Part shown: positions 9,148 to 19,593 of the stretch, piece by piece
Layout: each line of letters begins with the position of its first letter
Position numbering within the stretch: the first letter of the stretch is position 1
Assembly (NCBI GenBank): GCA_006226595.1
Contig: SBGP01000013.1
Span: 1 to 64,000 of the forward strand
DNA length: 64,000 nucleotides
Origin: Deltaproteobacteria bacterium
GTDB lineage: Bacteria > Myxococcota_A > UBA796 > GCA-2862545
Direction of reading: 5' to 3'
Made by a program: the position numbers and the translations under genes
The notes under the pieces: model-generated
Told to the model about the DNA's origin: nothing
Database searches by the model: none
The model's input: the letters and a program-made list of their open reading frames with translations, nothing else

Positions 9148-9627
9148 ATGCGCATTGTCGGAGCGGTGCTCGGAGTAGTCGGCGTGGCCCTGGCGGGCTT
9201 TGGCGCGGCGGGCCTGTTGCGGTCCGGCGAGGCGGACGAGTGGACGCCCACCGAAGCCAAGGTCGTGTCGATCAAGGCCAAGGTGTTCGACAAGCACTCG
9301 ATGGACCCGAGCTGGACGCCGGGCACGCGGCGGACGGCGGTGGCCGTGCGCTACACCTACGAGGTCGACGGTCAGCGCTACGAGAGCGAGCGCTTCAGCC
9401 CCGAGCAGGAACTCCAGGAGTTCTCCGGGAGCGAGGAGGACGCGCTCATCGCCCGCATGGCCGAGCTCGACTCGCGCGTGGTCACCGCGTACGTGAACCC
9501 CGCGAACCCCGAGCAGTCGGTGATCGACCTCGGCGGCGATCCGCGGGCGCCCTGGTTCTTCGGCGGAGGCCTGGTGCTGCTGCTCGCCGGCGGCGGCGTG
9601 GCTGTCGCGGGCGGAAAGCGCGGCTAG
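9148..9627 (+). CDS. DUF3592-domain membrane protein
   Basis: 159 aa. N-terminal membrane helix (1-24), an extracytoplasmic beta domain with the DUF3592 features VAVRYTYEVDGQRYESERFSP and VTAYVNPANPEQSVID, and a C-terminal Gly/Leu helix (about 136-156). The ATG is preceded by CGGAGGCGAG. Function of the family is not established. Stands alone in a run of small plus-strand envelope genes. Confidence 0.7.
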   Translation: MRIVGAVLGVVGVALAGFGAAGLLRSGEADEWTPTEAKVVSIKAKVFDKHSMDPSWTPGTRRTAVAVRYTYEVDGQRYESERFSPEQELQEFSGSEEDALIARMAELDSRVVTAYVNPANPEQSVIDLGGDPRAPWFFGGGLVLLLAGGGVAVAGGKRG

Positions 9628-9723
9628 GGCATCGATGAACGCGGCCTGATCGCAAGCCGGGCCGCTTCCGGTGCGAAATCGACGAATCCTGGGAATGCCC
9701 TCCGACCCTGGCCGTAGGGAGGG

Positions 9724-9738
9724 GTGAACCCAGGAGGT
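9724..9738 (+). promoter_or_regulatory. Leader motif with ribosome-binding site, shared with 6987-7001
   Basis: GTGAACCCAGGAGGT, three bases before ATG 9742 and identical to the leader of the minus-strand small membrane gene starting at 6983. Contains the ribosome-binding site AGGAGG. Confidence 0.45.
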
Positions 9739-9741
9739 CTC

Positions 9742-10092
9742 ATGCGTCGCAGTGTTCACGCCCTCGCCCTCGGATTTGCCGGCTACGGGGCGCTCGTCCT
9801 CGGCATCCTCGCGCTCGCCGCGGTGGGGGTGGGCGTGCTCGGCGCCACCGGCGCGGTGCCGCTGTCCGAGGTACTGCTCGCCAACGGCATCATGCTCCTC
9901 GTCGGTCTCGGCTTCGGGGGGCCGTTCCTCGGCACCGCCTGGGCCTTGCATCGCCGTCGCGCGTGGGCCCGCGTGCCCGCCCTGGTGCTCGCGGTGCTCG
10001 TCGTCGGCAACGCGCCGCTCGGCACCCTGCTCGGCGGCTACACCCTGTACACGCTGCTCGACGACGAGGGCACCGCCCAGCTCGACAGCTGA
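9742..10092 (+). CDS. Small multi-pass membrane protein
   Basis: 116 aa, three to four hydrophobic helices (LALGFAGYGALVLGILALAA, LLANGIMLLVGLGFGGPFLG, VPALVLAVLVVGNAPLG). Begins MRRSVHALA at ATG 9742 after AGGAGG; a GTG six codons earlier would add MNPGGL. Gly/Leu/Ala-rich, with an acidic tail (DDEGTAQLDS). No family recognised. Followed by a 42-bp gap before the Sir2 gene. Confidence 0.55.
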   Translation: MRRSVHALALGFAGYGALVLGILALAAVGVGVLGATGAVPLSEVLLANGIMLLVGLGFGGPFLGTAWALHRRRAWARVPALVLAVLVVGNAPLGTLLGGYTLYTLLDDEGTAQLDS

Positions 10093-10134
10093 CCCTTCGG
10101 CCTCCGCCTGTGACCCGGGTGGAGGCCGTCGCGC

Positions 10135-10905
10135 GTGGCGGGGTTATCCGTGGGCATGGACCCGCTGCATGCCACCGCCGACTTCGTGCGCCGCGCCGAC
10201 CGCATCCTCGTGGTCACCGGCGCCGGCATGTCCGCCGACTCGGGCCTGCCGACCTACCGCGGGGTGGGCGGGCTGTACGAGGACGCCGACACGCCCGAGG
10301 GCCTCGCCATCGAGGACGTGCTCTCCGGCACGATGCTCCACGCGAACCCGGCCCTGTGTTGGCGCTACATCCGCGAGATCGAGGAAGCGTGCCGCGGAGC
10401 TGGCCACAACGCGGGCCACACGGCGCTCGTGGCGCTCGAGAAGTACGCCCAGGTCGTGGTCGTCACCCAGAATGTGGACGGCTTCCACCGCGACGCGGGC
10501 TCGTCCACGGTGCTCGAGCTGCACGGGAACCTGCGCCGGCTGTATTGCGTGTCCTGCCGGCGCGGTGAGTCCCGGCGCGACTTCGACGGTCTGCCCATAC
10601 CCCCGCACTGCCCCTACTGCGGGGGCCTGCTGCGCCCGGACGTGGTGCTCTTCGGCGAGATGCTGCCCAGTGACACCGTGAACCGCTTCTACATGGAGCT
10701 CGGCCTCGGCTTTGACCTGGTGCTCTCCGTCGGCACGTCCAGCCTGTTCCCGTACATCGCCGAGCCGGTGATTCGCGCCCGTCAGGAGGGCGTGCCCACC
10801 GTCGAGATCAACCCCGGCGACACCACGGTGAGCCGCTTCGTGCGCGTGCACTGGCGCGAGCGTGCGGCCGTCGCCCTGCCGGCACTGATCGAGGCGCTCG
10901 CATGA
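10135..10905 (+). CDS. NAD-dependent protein deacylase, Sir2 family
   Basis: 256 aa from GTG 10135 (GGAGG nine bases upstream); ATG 10156 is an alternative start only seven codons in. Removes acyl groups from lysines using NAD. All sirtuin blocks are present: GAGMSADSGLPTYRG (NAD binding), TQNVDGFHRDAGS, catalytic His in ELHGNL, structural zinc CVSC...CPYC, SVGTSS and VEINPG. Length and domain order match bacterial class U/III sirtuins. Overlaps the dehydrogenase gene by ATGA, so both are cotranslated. Confidence 0.9.
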   Translation: MAGLSVGMDPLHATADFVRRADRILVVTGAGMSADSGLPTYRGVGGLYEDADTPEGLAIEDVLSGTMLHANPALCWRYIREIEEACRGAGHNAGHTALVALEKYAQVVVVTQNVDGFHRDAGSSTVLELHGNLRRLYCVSCRRGESRRDFDGLPIPPHCPYCGGLLRPDVVLFGEMLPSDTVNRFYMELGLGFDLVLSVGTSSLFPYIAEPVIRARQEGVPTVEINPGDTTVSRFVRVHWRERAAVALPALIEALA

Positions 10906-11810
10906 AGGCCCACTGGCCCCGTCCCCCGCCGGGTTGCCGCGTCGACTGGCTCGACGTGACCACCGGCGACGTGCCCGGTCCCATCGACGTCCTCGTGTGC
11001 GGTCACCCGCGAGACGGCGAGGTCGAGGCCGTCGTCGAGGGGGGCGCGGTGATCGTGCCCTTTGCCGGCATGTCGCCGAACCTCCGAGAGCGCCTGCTCG
11101 CGCGCCCCGATCTGCGCGTGTACAACCTCCACGAGAACGCCGTGGACGTCGCCGAGCTCGGTCTCGGCCTGCTGCTCGCCCTGTCACGTCGCATCGTCGC
11201 CATGGACCGGGAGCTGCGGCAGGGACGCTGGGAGCGCGAACAGCTCGGCACCCGGCTCGCTGGCAAGCGGGCGCTGATCCTCGGCTACGGCGCGATCGGC
11301 CACGAGCTGGCTCCGCGGCTGGCGTCGATGCGCCTGTACCTCACCGCGGTGCGCGTGCGTGGGCCGTTCGGCCACGACCAGCTCGCCGAGGTCCACCCAG
11401 TGAGTGCGCTGGATCTGCTGCTCCCGCAGGCGGACGTCGTGTTCAACTGCCTTCCGCACACGCCGGACACCGACGGCCTGCTCGATGCGCGGCGTCTGGC
11501 CCTGCTGCCTCCGGGAGCGATGCTCGTGCACCTGGGTCGGGGGCCCACCGTCGACGAAGATGCGCTCTACGAGGCGCTGACCGCCGGAACGCTGGGCGGA
11601 GCGGCGCTCGACGTGTGGTGGCGGTACGACGGAGGACGCCCCTGCACCCGCGACTTCGAGTCCCTCGACCAGGTCGTGTTCTCGCCGCACCGAGGCGGGC
11701 AGGTCGACGTCACCGAGGACGAGCGTGCCGCAGCGGTCGATGCCATGCTCCGCCAGCTGGCCTGCGGTGAATCGCCCGAGGGTCGGGCCGACGCTTCACG
11801 CGGGTACTGA
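10902..11810 (+). CDS. D-isomer-specific 2-hydroxyacid dehydrogenase
   Basis: 302 aa. NAD(P)-dependent oxidoreductase of the D-2-hydroxyacid dehydrogenase superfamily. Rossmann motif ALILGYGAIGHELAPRLA, family motifs VFNCLPHTPDTDGLLDARRLALLPPGAMLVHLGRGPTVDE in shortened context, and the terminal His region VVFSPHRGG supplying the catalytic His. The N-terminal catalytic domain is degenerate (NLHENAVDVAELGLGLLLALSR retained). ATGA overlap with Sir2. Substrate cannot be told; the family includes phosphoglycerate, glyoxylate and lactate dehydrogenases. Confidence 0.82.
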   Translation: MKAHWPRPPPGCRVDWLDVTTGDVPGPIDVLVCGHPRDGEVEAVVEGGAVIVPFAGMSPNLRERLLARPDLRVYNLHENAVDVAELGLGLLLALSRRIVAMDRELRQGRWEREQLGTRLAGKRALILGYGAIGHELAPRLASMRLYLTAVRVRGPFGHDQLAEVHPVSALDLLLPQADVVFNCLPHTPDTDGLLDARRLALLPPGAMLVHLGRGPTVDEDALYEALTAGTLGGAALDVWWRYDGGRPCTRDFESLDQVVFSPHRGGQVDVTEDERAAAVDAMLRQLACGESPEGRADASRGY

Positions 11811-11951
11811 GCGCACCCGGATCTCGGCATAGTTCCGTTCGTTCGGGCGATGCTCGCGGAACCGCTGTCCTCGCGTCCTGTCGCATCTCGTCGTGGACCA
11901 TCGCGGGCTCGCCGAGACCGATTATGTGCCGGAGGCGTAACGGAGGTGACT

Positions 11952-12931
<980 letters not shown>

Positions 12932-12932
<1 letters not shown>

Positions 12933-13801
12933 TGCTGACCGCGGAGGAGCTCCGCGAGCTGCGGAAGCTGCAGATCACGGCCGGACGCAAGGTGGACTCC
13001 CTGTTCGGGGGGGACTACCGGAGTGCGGTGCGCGGTCGCGGCATGGAGTTCGAGGAAGTCCGCGAGTACTACCCGGGCGACGACGTCCGCCACATCGACT
13101 GGAACGTCACCGCCCGCACCCACCAGCCACACGTGAAGGTGTTCCGCGAGGAGCGCCAGGTCGCGGTGATGCTGTGCATGGACGTCTCGGGCTCGACCCG
13201 GGTCGGCACTGGCGGTCGCGACGGGCGCACGAGCCGCCGCCTGCAGATGGCCCGCGTGGCTGGTGGCCTCGCGTATGCCTCGATCCGCAACCGCGACACG
13301 GTCGGCCTGATCACGTTCACCGACCGCATCGAGAAGATCCTCGTGCCGCGCAAGTCGCGCGGTCACGCGTGGGCCGTGATCCAGGCCGCCTACGAGGGCG
13401 AGGCCGAGGGCAAGGGCACGGACATCGCGACCGCACTCGGCCACGTGGGTCGCGTGCAGCGTCGACGCGCGGTGCTCGTCGTCGTCAGCGACTTCCTCGA
13501 TCCGGGGCCTTGGGAGCGCATCCTCGGGGCGCTGTCCCGCAAGCACACCGTGCACGCCGTGCTCGTCCACGACGGCCTCGACGACAGGCTGCCGGATCTC
13601 GGGCTGATCGACGTGCTCGATCCCGAGACCGGGCGCATCCGCACCGTGGATGCCCGAACGCTCGCGGCGGGTCCCTCGGTCGAGGAGCGCGTGGGTCGTC
13701 TGCGGCGCAGCGGGGCCCAGACCCTGGCCCTGTCGACCGACGACGACCCGTTCCTCGCCCTGCACCAGCACTTCCAGCGTGCCAGCCGGAGGCGCGGATG
13801 A
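12932..13801 (+). CDS. DUF58 domain protein (vWA-like), Bat operon
   Basis: 289 aa, ATG shares one base with the MoxR stop. The DUF58 hallmark GRGMEFEEVREYYPGDDVRHIDWNVTAR is present (quoted here only in part: RGMEFEEVREY, DVRHIDWN). A vWA-like fold follows with the MIDAS start MDVSGSTRVG. DUF58 proteins are nearly always found beside MoxR and are likely its partner. No transmembrane segment, so it should be cytosolic or peripheral. Confidence 0.9.
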
Positions 13802-15099
13802 CGCGGATGCTGCGCCTGCTGGTGTTTGCGCTCCTCGTCGCCTGCGGCGGGTCGCCGAACCTCGATGCCGGACCGCTCGAGCATGGGCCGGTCGAGGTGC
13901 GCACCGCGCTCGAGGGCAACGTCACCGCGCGCGGTGGCCGCTTCTCGGTGATGGTCGAGCAGGACGCCGATCTCGAGGTCGCGTGGCCGGAGGTGGTGCC
14001 GACCCGGCTCGAGGTCGAGCCCGACGGCGACATCCGCGAGGAGCGCGTGGGTGGGCGGCTGATCCGCACGCGGCAGTACGTGTTCACGGGCAGCAAGGGC
14101 TCGCACGTCATCCCCGCGGTGACCGCCACCTGGCAGGACGATGCGGGCGAGCACAGCGCCTCGTCTCAGCCGCTCTACGTCGACCTCGGCGTGCAGGCGC
14201 CGCGGCCCGGTGAGCTCGCCGACATCCCCGACCCCGAGGCCGAGACGGGCTGGCCGTGGCTGGTCATCGGCACGGTGCTCGGCCTGATCGCCCTGTTCGC
14301 GGGGGGCCTGTTCATCGCGTTCCGCGGGGACGACGAGCCCGAGCTCGCCGCGGTACCCCCCGAGCCGCCCGACGTCGTTGCCCTGCGTGCGTGGGAGGCG
14401 GTGCGCGAGTCCGAGCTCGGCGACTTCGACAAGGCCCTCGCGATCAGCCGCATCTTCCGCGACTACGCCGAAGACGTGCTCGCCTTCAAGGCGACCGCCC
14501 TCACCACCACCGAGATCCTCGAGAAGCTGCGCTACATGCACCACCTCGAGGAGGGCAACGTGCCGCGGGCCAAGCGCCTGCTCCGGGCCACCGACCGGAT
14601 CAAGTTCGCCGAGGTGAGTGCGAAGGACGACCTGTTCGAGGAGCTCGACAGCGACCTGCGCGCCTTCGTCGCCTCGACGCGCCCGCACCAATGGACCCCC
14701 GAGGTCGACGAGGCGCCGGTGCGCCGCGCGACGCGCAGCAGCGGGGGTCCCGCATGGGCGTGGTGGATGCTCGCTGCGAACCGCGCGATGGCCTTCGGCT
14801 TCTTCGGCGGCGCCGCCGCGTCGCTGATCGCGATGTTCCGCTTCTACAACGAGGCGGGCGGCCTGCCCTTCGCGTGGTTCATGGGCACCTTCTTCTTCGC
14901 TTCGGGCCTGCTGCTGCTCGGCGGTCTGCACTACGTGCTCGCGACGGAAGCCACCGCCCGGCGCCTGCGCTGGGTGCAGATCCTCGTCACCGTGCCGCAC
15001 CTTCTGTTCGTGCCGATCGGCACCGTGTACGCGCTGTTCGTGTGGGCCGTGCTCTTCGGCAGCCGCGCCGGTCGCGACTTCTACCGGGAGGCCGCGTGA
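13798..15099 (+). CDS. Bat-operon membrane protein, lipoprotein signal plus DUF4381-like region
   Basis: 433 aa, ATGA overlap with the DUF58 gene. N-terminus MTRMLRLLVFALLVAC is a lipoprotein-type signal. A periplasmic beta domain (20-145) resembles the BatD-type domain (VEVRTALEGNVTARGGRFSV...). A helix at about 151-173 leads to a cytosolic helical region (PPEPPDVVALRAWEAVR, DYAEDVLAFKATALTTTEIL) like DUF4381, then three more helices near the C-terminus. Position between DUF58 and the BatA-like gene matches the DUF4381 slot of other Bat operons. The last 120 residues, a multi-helix tail, are unusual for that family. Confidence 0.7.
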   Translation: MTRMLRLLVFALLVACGGSPNLDAGPLEHGPVEVRTALEGNVTARGGRFSVMVEQDADLEVAWPEVVPTRLEVEPDGDIREERVGGRLIRTRQYVFTGSKGSHVIPAVTATWQDDAGEHSASSQPLYVDLGVQAPRPGELADIPDPEAETGWPWLVIGTVLGLIALFAGGLFIAFRGDDEPELAAVPPEPPDVVALRAWEAVRESELGDFDKALAISRIFRDYAEDVLAFKATALTTTEILEKLRYMHHLEEGNVPRAKRLLRATDRIKFAEVSAKDDLFEELDSDLRAFVASTRPHQWTPEVDEAPVRRATRSSGGPAWAWWMLAANRAMAFGFFGGAAASLIAMFRFYNEAGGLPFAWFMGTFFFASGLLLLGGLHYVLATEATARRLRWVQILVTVPHLLFVPIGTVYALFVWAVLFGSRAGRDFYREAA

Positions 15100-16037
15100 T
15101 CGAGTGGGCCGCCCCGTGGGCATTCGCGCTGCTGATCCCCGTGCTCGCGCTGCCGTTCCGCAGCCGCTGGCTGGGTCGCGGTGCGCTCGCGGTGCCCGGT
15201 GCCGAGGAGCGGGTCGGGGGACGCACGCTGCGCCAGCTCGTGGCGTGGCTGCCCGAGGCGCTGTTCGTGCTCGGTCTGCTGTGCCTCGTGCTCGCGCTGG
15301 CCCGGCCGCGCATGACCGTGCGCGAGACCGTGGTCGAGAGTGACGGCCTCGACATCCTGCTCACCCTCGACACCTCCGGGTCGATGCGCGAGACCGACCT
15401 CTCCACGTCGCTGGCACTGGTCGACCGGCTCACCGTCGCGAAGAAGGTGATCGAGGAGTTCGTCGCGGGCCGACCCTACGATCGCATCGGTCTCGTCGTG
15501 TTCGGCGAGGAGGCGTTCACCCAGGTGCCGCTCACCCTCGACCACGAGGCGCTCGTCGACGTGCTCGAGTACGTGCGCATCGGCACCGCGGGTCCGGGCG
15601 CCACCGCCATCGGCCAGGCACTGGCGGTCAGCGGCCGGCGCATGAACCAGATCGACGCGCCGAGCCGCATCGTGATCCTGCTCACCGATGGCCGGAACAA
15701 CGCCGGGCGCATCTCGCCCATCGACGCCGCCGAGGCCTCCGCGGCTCTGGGCATTCGCGTGTACACGATCGGCGTGGGCGCGCGCGGTGCGGACGGCCTC
15801 GACGAGCCGACCCTGCGCGCCGTCGCCGAGGCCACGGGCGGTCGCTACTTCCGCGCCGACTCCGCGAACGCGCTGCAGGAGATCTTCGACCTCATCGACG
15901 AGCTCGAGACCTCGCCCGCCGAGGTCACCGAGTACGCCAACCACATCGAGCTGTACCGACGCTGGGCGATTCCCGGCCTGGTGCTGCTGCTGCTCCAGTT
16001 CCTGCTCGGACAGACCTGGCTGCGGAGGGGCCCATGA
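15096..16037 (+). CDS. batA: BatA-like von Willebrand A membrane protein
   Basis: 313 aa, GTG start overlapping the preceding stop (GTGA). Two N-terminal helices (about 6-20 and 48-68), a periplasmic-side or cytosolic vWA domain, and a C-terminal helix (about 290-308). MIDAS motif DTSGSM (metal-binding DxSxS), followed by conserved RIGLVVFGEEAFTQVPLTLD and GATAIGQAL and LLTDGRNNAG. Classic BatA layout. Believed to form a membrane complex with the BatB protein encoded next. Confidence 0.88.
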   Translation: MIEWAAPWAFALLIPVLALPFRSRWLGRGALAVPGAEERVGGRTLRQLVAWLPEALFVLGLLCLVLALARPRMTVRETVVESDGLDILLTLDTSGSMRETDLSTSLALVDRLTVAKKVIEEFVAGRPYDRIGLVVFGEEAFTQVPLTLDHEALVDVLEYVRIGTAGPGATAIGQALAVSGRRMNQIDAPSRIVILLTDGRNNAGRISPIDAAEASAALGIRVYTIGVGARGADGLDEPTLRAVAEATGGRYFRADSANALQEIFDLIDELETSPAEVTEYANHIELYRRWAIPGLVLLLLQFLLGQTWLRRGP

Positions 16038-17941
16038 ACCTCGCTCAGCCCTACTGGCTCGCGGTCATCGGCTTGTTGCCGCTGTTCGCGCTGCTCGCCA
16101 CCCTCGCCATTCGCAAGCGCCACCGCCTGTACGCGAGCGTGTTTCACGGCGAGGTGCTCGCGCGCATCCTGCCGCGGTCGCTGGTGCGCCGTCGGTGGAC
16201 GGGCATGGTGCTCACCTGCGTGGGCCTGGGTCTGGTCGCGCTCGCGCTCGCCGAGCCGCGCTACGGCAAGCAGGTGCGCGAGGTCGAGCGCATGGGCGTC
16301 GACGTCGTCGTCGCTGTCGACCTCTCCCGGTCGATGAATGCCGAGGACGTGCAGCCGTCGCGTCTCGGTCGGGCGCAGCGCGAGCTGTTCGATCTCGTCG
16401 AGATGCTCGACGGCGACCGCATCGGGCTCGTGATCTACGCGGGCGGCGCCTACGGGCGCATGCCGCTCACGCTGGACTACGACGCGTTCGAGCTGCTCGT
16501 GCGCGAGCTCGACACGCGGACCTTCTCGCAGCAGGGCTCGGACCTCGCGGCGGCGATCCGCGAGAGCGTGCGCTTGCTCGGCGAGGACGAGGGCACGGGT
16601 CGCGCCATCCTCGTGCTCTCCGACGGCGAGGTGCACGACGCGAGCGAGGCCCTGGCCGCCGCCCAGGAAGCGAAGGACGCGGCGGTGCGCATCTACGCGC
16701 TCGGCATCGGCGACGAGCCCGCTCCCATCCCGCTCGGCGATGGCCGCAACCTCACGTGGAAGGGCGAGACCGTGATCTCGGCGCCGTCGGCCGACGTGCT
16801 CCGCGATGTGGCCAAGCTCACGGGAGGTGCCTACGTTCAGAGTGCGGCGTCGACGGAAGACATGCAGCGACTCTACGCAAGCGGCATCCGGCGTACCCTC
16901 GAGGCCCGGGCCACCGGTACGACCCAGAAGGAGAGCTGGCGCTCGGCCTTCCAGCTGCCCCTGTTCGCGGGCTTCCTCGCGATCGGTCTCGGTGTGCTGC
17001 TCGGCGAGTCGCGCAAGGTCGCGCTCATCGGCGCGGTCCTGCTCGTCACGACCTCCGCGCACGCGGCGACGGTCGTCGACGGCGACGAGGCCTACCGCGC
17101 CGGTCGCTACGCCGAGGCGGTCGAGGTGTTCACCGAGCTCGCCCTCGAGCAGCCGGGGGACGGCGAGCTGTGGCGGCGCCTCGGTGCAGCGCGCTACCGC
17201 GCCAAGGACTTCGAGGGGGCCGCGCGGGCCTACGACCGCGCCTCCGAGATCACCGGCTCCACCGACGACCTGTTCGCGTCGGGCAACGCGCACTACAACG
17301 CCGGGCGCCTCGACGAGGCGCTCGAGCGTTACGACGGCGTGCTCGACCGTGACAGCGGACATGCCGGCGCCAGCCGCAACAAGGCCATCCTCGTGCGCGA
17401 GCTCGAGCAGCGCATGCTCGAAGAGCCACCGCCGCCGCCGAAGCCGGAGCCCCAGCCCAAGGGCGAGGAAGAGGGCGAGTCGGGCGAGCAGGGTGAACAA
17501 GGCGAGCAGGGTGAACAAGGCGAGCAGGGCGAGGGGGAGCCGGGCTCGCAATCCGGCGCCCAGGGCACGGACGGTGCGCAGGCCGAGGGCGGCTCCGAGG
17601 GCGAGACCCAGGAGGGCGAGGGCTCGGCGGACCCGAGCGAGAACCCCGAGGGTGGTGGTGGCTCGCAGCAGTCGAGCGGCACGGACCGCACGGGCGAGCA
17701 GGGCCTCGATCCCGAGCAGCAGGGCGAAGGCGAGGGCGAGCTCGAGAGCCTCGAGGCCATCCAGGGCGAGGGCGAGCCTGGCGAAGGCGAGGCGGTCGGC
17801 GCCGCACAGGGCGATGCCCAGGGGGCTGGCGAGGGCGAGGGCCCGATGACCGAGGCTCAGGCCGAGCGCCTGCTCGAGAGTGTCGAGGAGGGCCGCCCGC
17901 GCATCACCATCCCCGGTGGACGGTCGGAGCAGCCTTGGTAG
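16034..17941 (+). CDS. BatB-BatC fusion: vWA domain plus TPR and charged tail
   Basis: 635 aa, ATGA overlap with batA. Residues 1-320 are BatB: two N-terminal helices, vWA with MIDAS DLSRSM and VIYAGGAYGRMPLTLDYDAF, then a helix near 310-330. Residues 345-465 are TPR-like (EAYRAGRYAEAVEVFTELAL, GNAHYNAGRLDEALERYDGV) as in BatC. The tail is Glu/Gly/Gln-rich with repeated GEQ units and ends with GRSEQPW. In Bacteroidetes BatB and BatC are separate genes; here they are one reading frame. The repeat tail is probably disordered and periplasmic. Confidence 0.85.
   Translation: MNLAQPYWLAVIGLLPLFALLATLAIRKRHRLYASVFHGEVLARILPRSLVRRRWTGMVLTCVGLGLVALALAEPRYGKQVREVERMGVDVVVAVDLSRSMNAEDVQPSRLGRAQRELFDLVEMLDGDRIGLVIYAGGAYGRMPLTLDYDAFELLVRELDTRTFSQQGSDLAAAIRESVRLLGEDEGTGRAILVLSDGEVHDASEALAAAQEAKDAAVRIYALGIGDEPAPIPLGDGRNLTWKGETVISAPSADVLRDVAKLTGGAYVQSAASTEDMQRLYASGIRRTLEARATGTTQKESWRSAFQLPLFAGFLAIGLGVLLGESRKVALIGAVLLVTTSAHAATVVDGDEAYRAGRYAEAVEVFTELALEQPGDGELWRRLGAARYRAKDFEGAARAYDRASEITGSTDDLFASGNAHYNAGRLDEALERYDGVLDRDSGHAGASRNKAILVRELEQRMLEEPPPPPKPEPQPKGEEEGESGEQGEQGEQGEQGEQGEGEPGSQSGAQGTDGAQAEGGSEGETQEGEGSADPSENPEGGGGSQQSSGTDRTGEQGLDPEQQGEGEGELESLEAIQGEGEPGEGEAVGAAQGDAQGAGEGEGPMTEAQAERLLESVEEGRPRITIPGGRSEQPW
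17486..17530 (+). repeat. 18-bp tandem repeat encoding GEQGEQ
   Basis: Two exact 18-bp copies (17486-17503 and 17504-17521, each GAGCAGGGTGAACAAGGC) plus half a third copy. It lies in frame inside the BatB-BatC gene and lengthens the Glu-Gln-Gly tail without shifting the frame; a site of likely length variation between strains. Confidence 0.85.
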
Positions 17942-19593
17942 CGCGCCTCCTGCTCACATGGCTGCTGATGCTCGCCGTACCGGCCTTCGCCGCGCCGGGC
18001 TTCGTGATGACCACGAACCAGCTCGTCGTGGGCGAGTCGAGCACCTTCGAGCTCCAGGTGACCGGTGGCAAGCCACTGTCCGTGCCGCGGGTCGAGCACT
18101 CCGACGGCGTCGAGATCGAGTACCTGGGCAGCTCGCCGGTGACGATTCGCCAGGGCGGCCGCCTGCTGCAGATGTACCGCTTCCAGTTCAAGATGACCGC
18201 GCTCGAGCCGGGAGAACACGCGATCGGCCCGGCCACCGTCGAGTACGCGGACGGCCACGACGAGCAGTCGATCGTGCACACACTCACGGTCGGCACCGAC
18301 AAGGACGCGCTGCTCTCGAACTTCGAGGCGGACGTGGCCTACATGCCGGAGGAGGCCTGGGAAGGGCAGGTCGTGCTGTACCGCTATCGTCTGCGCAGCC
18401 GCGCACGGCCGTCGCGGACCCGGTGGATCGAGCCCGAGCACCAGGGGCTCGTCGCCCCGCGCGACGGCGACCGCCCGCGGCGTGAGTACGCCGTCGAAGA
18501 CGCCGAGGGCATGATCTGGATCGACGAGACGTACATCCCGTACATCATCACCGGCACCGGCGATCTCTCGCTGCAGAGCGCCATCCTCCAGGTGTGGTGG
18601 ACCGTGGAGCGCGTCGACCCCATCGGGCTGTTCGACCGCACGCGCAACGAGACCTACCACCTCGGCCCGGCGCCGCTCACCGCCAAGGCCCTGCCGCCGG
18701 CTCCCGACGCGTTCTCGGGGCTGGTCGGCGACTTCGTGCTTCGCGGCAGCTTCGACAAGCGCGCGATCAAGGTCGGCGAGAGCGCGACCTGGGAGCTGTC
18801 GCTGATGGGCAACGGCGCCCTCGACGGCTTTGCCTTCCCCAAGCCCGAGGGGAAGGGCTTCCGCGTGTACGACGGCACCCTCGCGAGCGATGCGGCGGTG
18901 CGCGACGGCAAGTACATCGCGAAGAACGTGGCCCAGCTGTCCGTGGTCGCGACCAAGGCGGGCAAGGTGCGCATTCCGCCCATGGAGATCGTCGTGTTCT
19001 CGCCGAGCAAGGGCGACTACGTGACCTTGCGCGCCGAGGGCACGACCCTCGAGGTGGCGCCGGGTGCCGGCGGTGAGACCGAGGTCGAGAGCTTTGCGCC
19101 GGACGTGGACGAGACCATCGCCGAGGCCGCCGAGGCCCCCGACATCCGTGGTCCGTGGGCGCGCGGGCTCGCCACCACCGTGTGGCTCGGGCCGGGACTT
19201 CCCTGGATGCTGATGCTTGCTGGGGCCCCGGGCGTCGGCGCGCTCGGGCTCATCGCCGGTCGCCGGGTCAAGCGCTGGTCCGAGGCTCGGGCCAAGCCGC
19301 GCGAGGTGGTCATCGACCCGGAAGCGCGCCTGCGGCACCTCCCCGAGGACCGCCACCATCGGCTGGCGGAGATCGACGCGGCACTGCGCGAGGCCCTGGC
19401 CCTGCACCGCGGCGTCGAGGTCGCGGCTCTGGACCGCGGCACGGCGTTGTCCGAGCTCGACGGCGAGCTTGCCGAACAGGCGCGTGCGGCGGCGGCGGCC
19501 CTCGACCGGGCCCGGTTCGCGGATGGACCCTCCGAGGGCCTCGCCGAGCGGGTGTCGGTGGTGGTCTCGCGCCTGCTGAAGGAGGCCGCGTGA
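17935..19593 (+). CDS. batD: BatD-like oxygen-tolerance protein
   Basis: 552 aa. TTG start at 17935, overlapping the previous stop by seven bases, with GGAG upstream. Signal peptide (ARLLLTWLLMLAVPAFAA). Repeated Ig-like beta domains (SSTFELQVTGGKPL, IGPATVEYADGHD, SATWELSLMGNGALDGFAFP) typical of BatD, a membrane helix at about residues 415-440 (LATTVWLGPGLPWMLMLAGA), and a cytosolic helical tail. Places most of the protein in the periplasm. Part of the Bat complex with the vWA proteins. Confidence 0.82.
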   Translation: MVARLLLTWLLMLAVPAFAAPGFVMTTNQLVVGESSTFELQVTGGKPLSVPRVEHSDGVEIEYLGSSPVTIRQGGRLLQMYRFQFKMTALEPGEHAIGPATVEYADGHDEQSIVHTLTVGTDKDALLSNFEADVAYMPEEAWEGQVVLYRYRLRSRARPSRTRWIEPEHQGLVAPRDGDRPRREYAVEDAEGMIWIDETYIPYIITGTGDLSLQSAILQVWWTVERVDPIGLFDRTRNETYHLGPAPLTAKALPPAPDAFSGLVGDFVLRGSFDKRAIKVGESATWELSLMGNGALDGFAFPKPEGKGFRVYDGTLASDAAVRDGKYIAKNVAQLSVVATKAGKVRIPPMEIVVFSPSKGDYVTLRAEGTTLEVAPGAGGETEVESFAPDVDETIAEAAEAPDIRGPWARGLATTVWLGPGLPWMLMLAGAPGVGALGLIAGRRVKRWSEARAKPREVVIDPEARLRHLPEDRHHRLAEIDAALREALALHRGVEVAALDRGTALSELDGELAEQARAAAAALDRARFADGPSEGLAERVSVVVSRLLKEAA

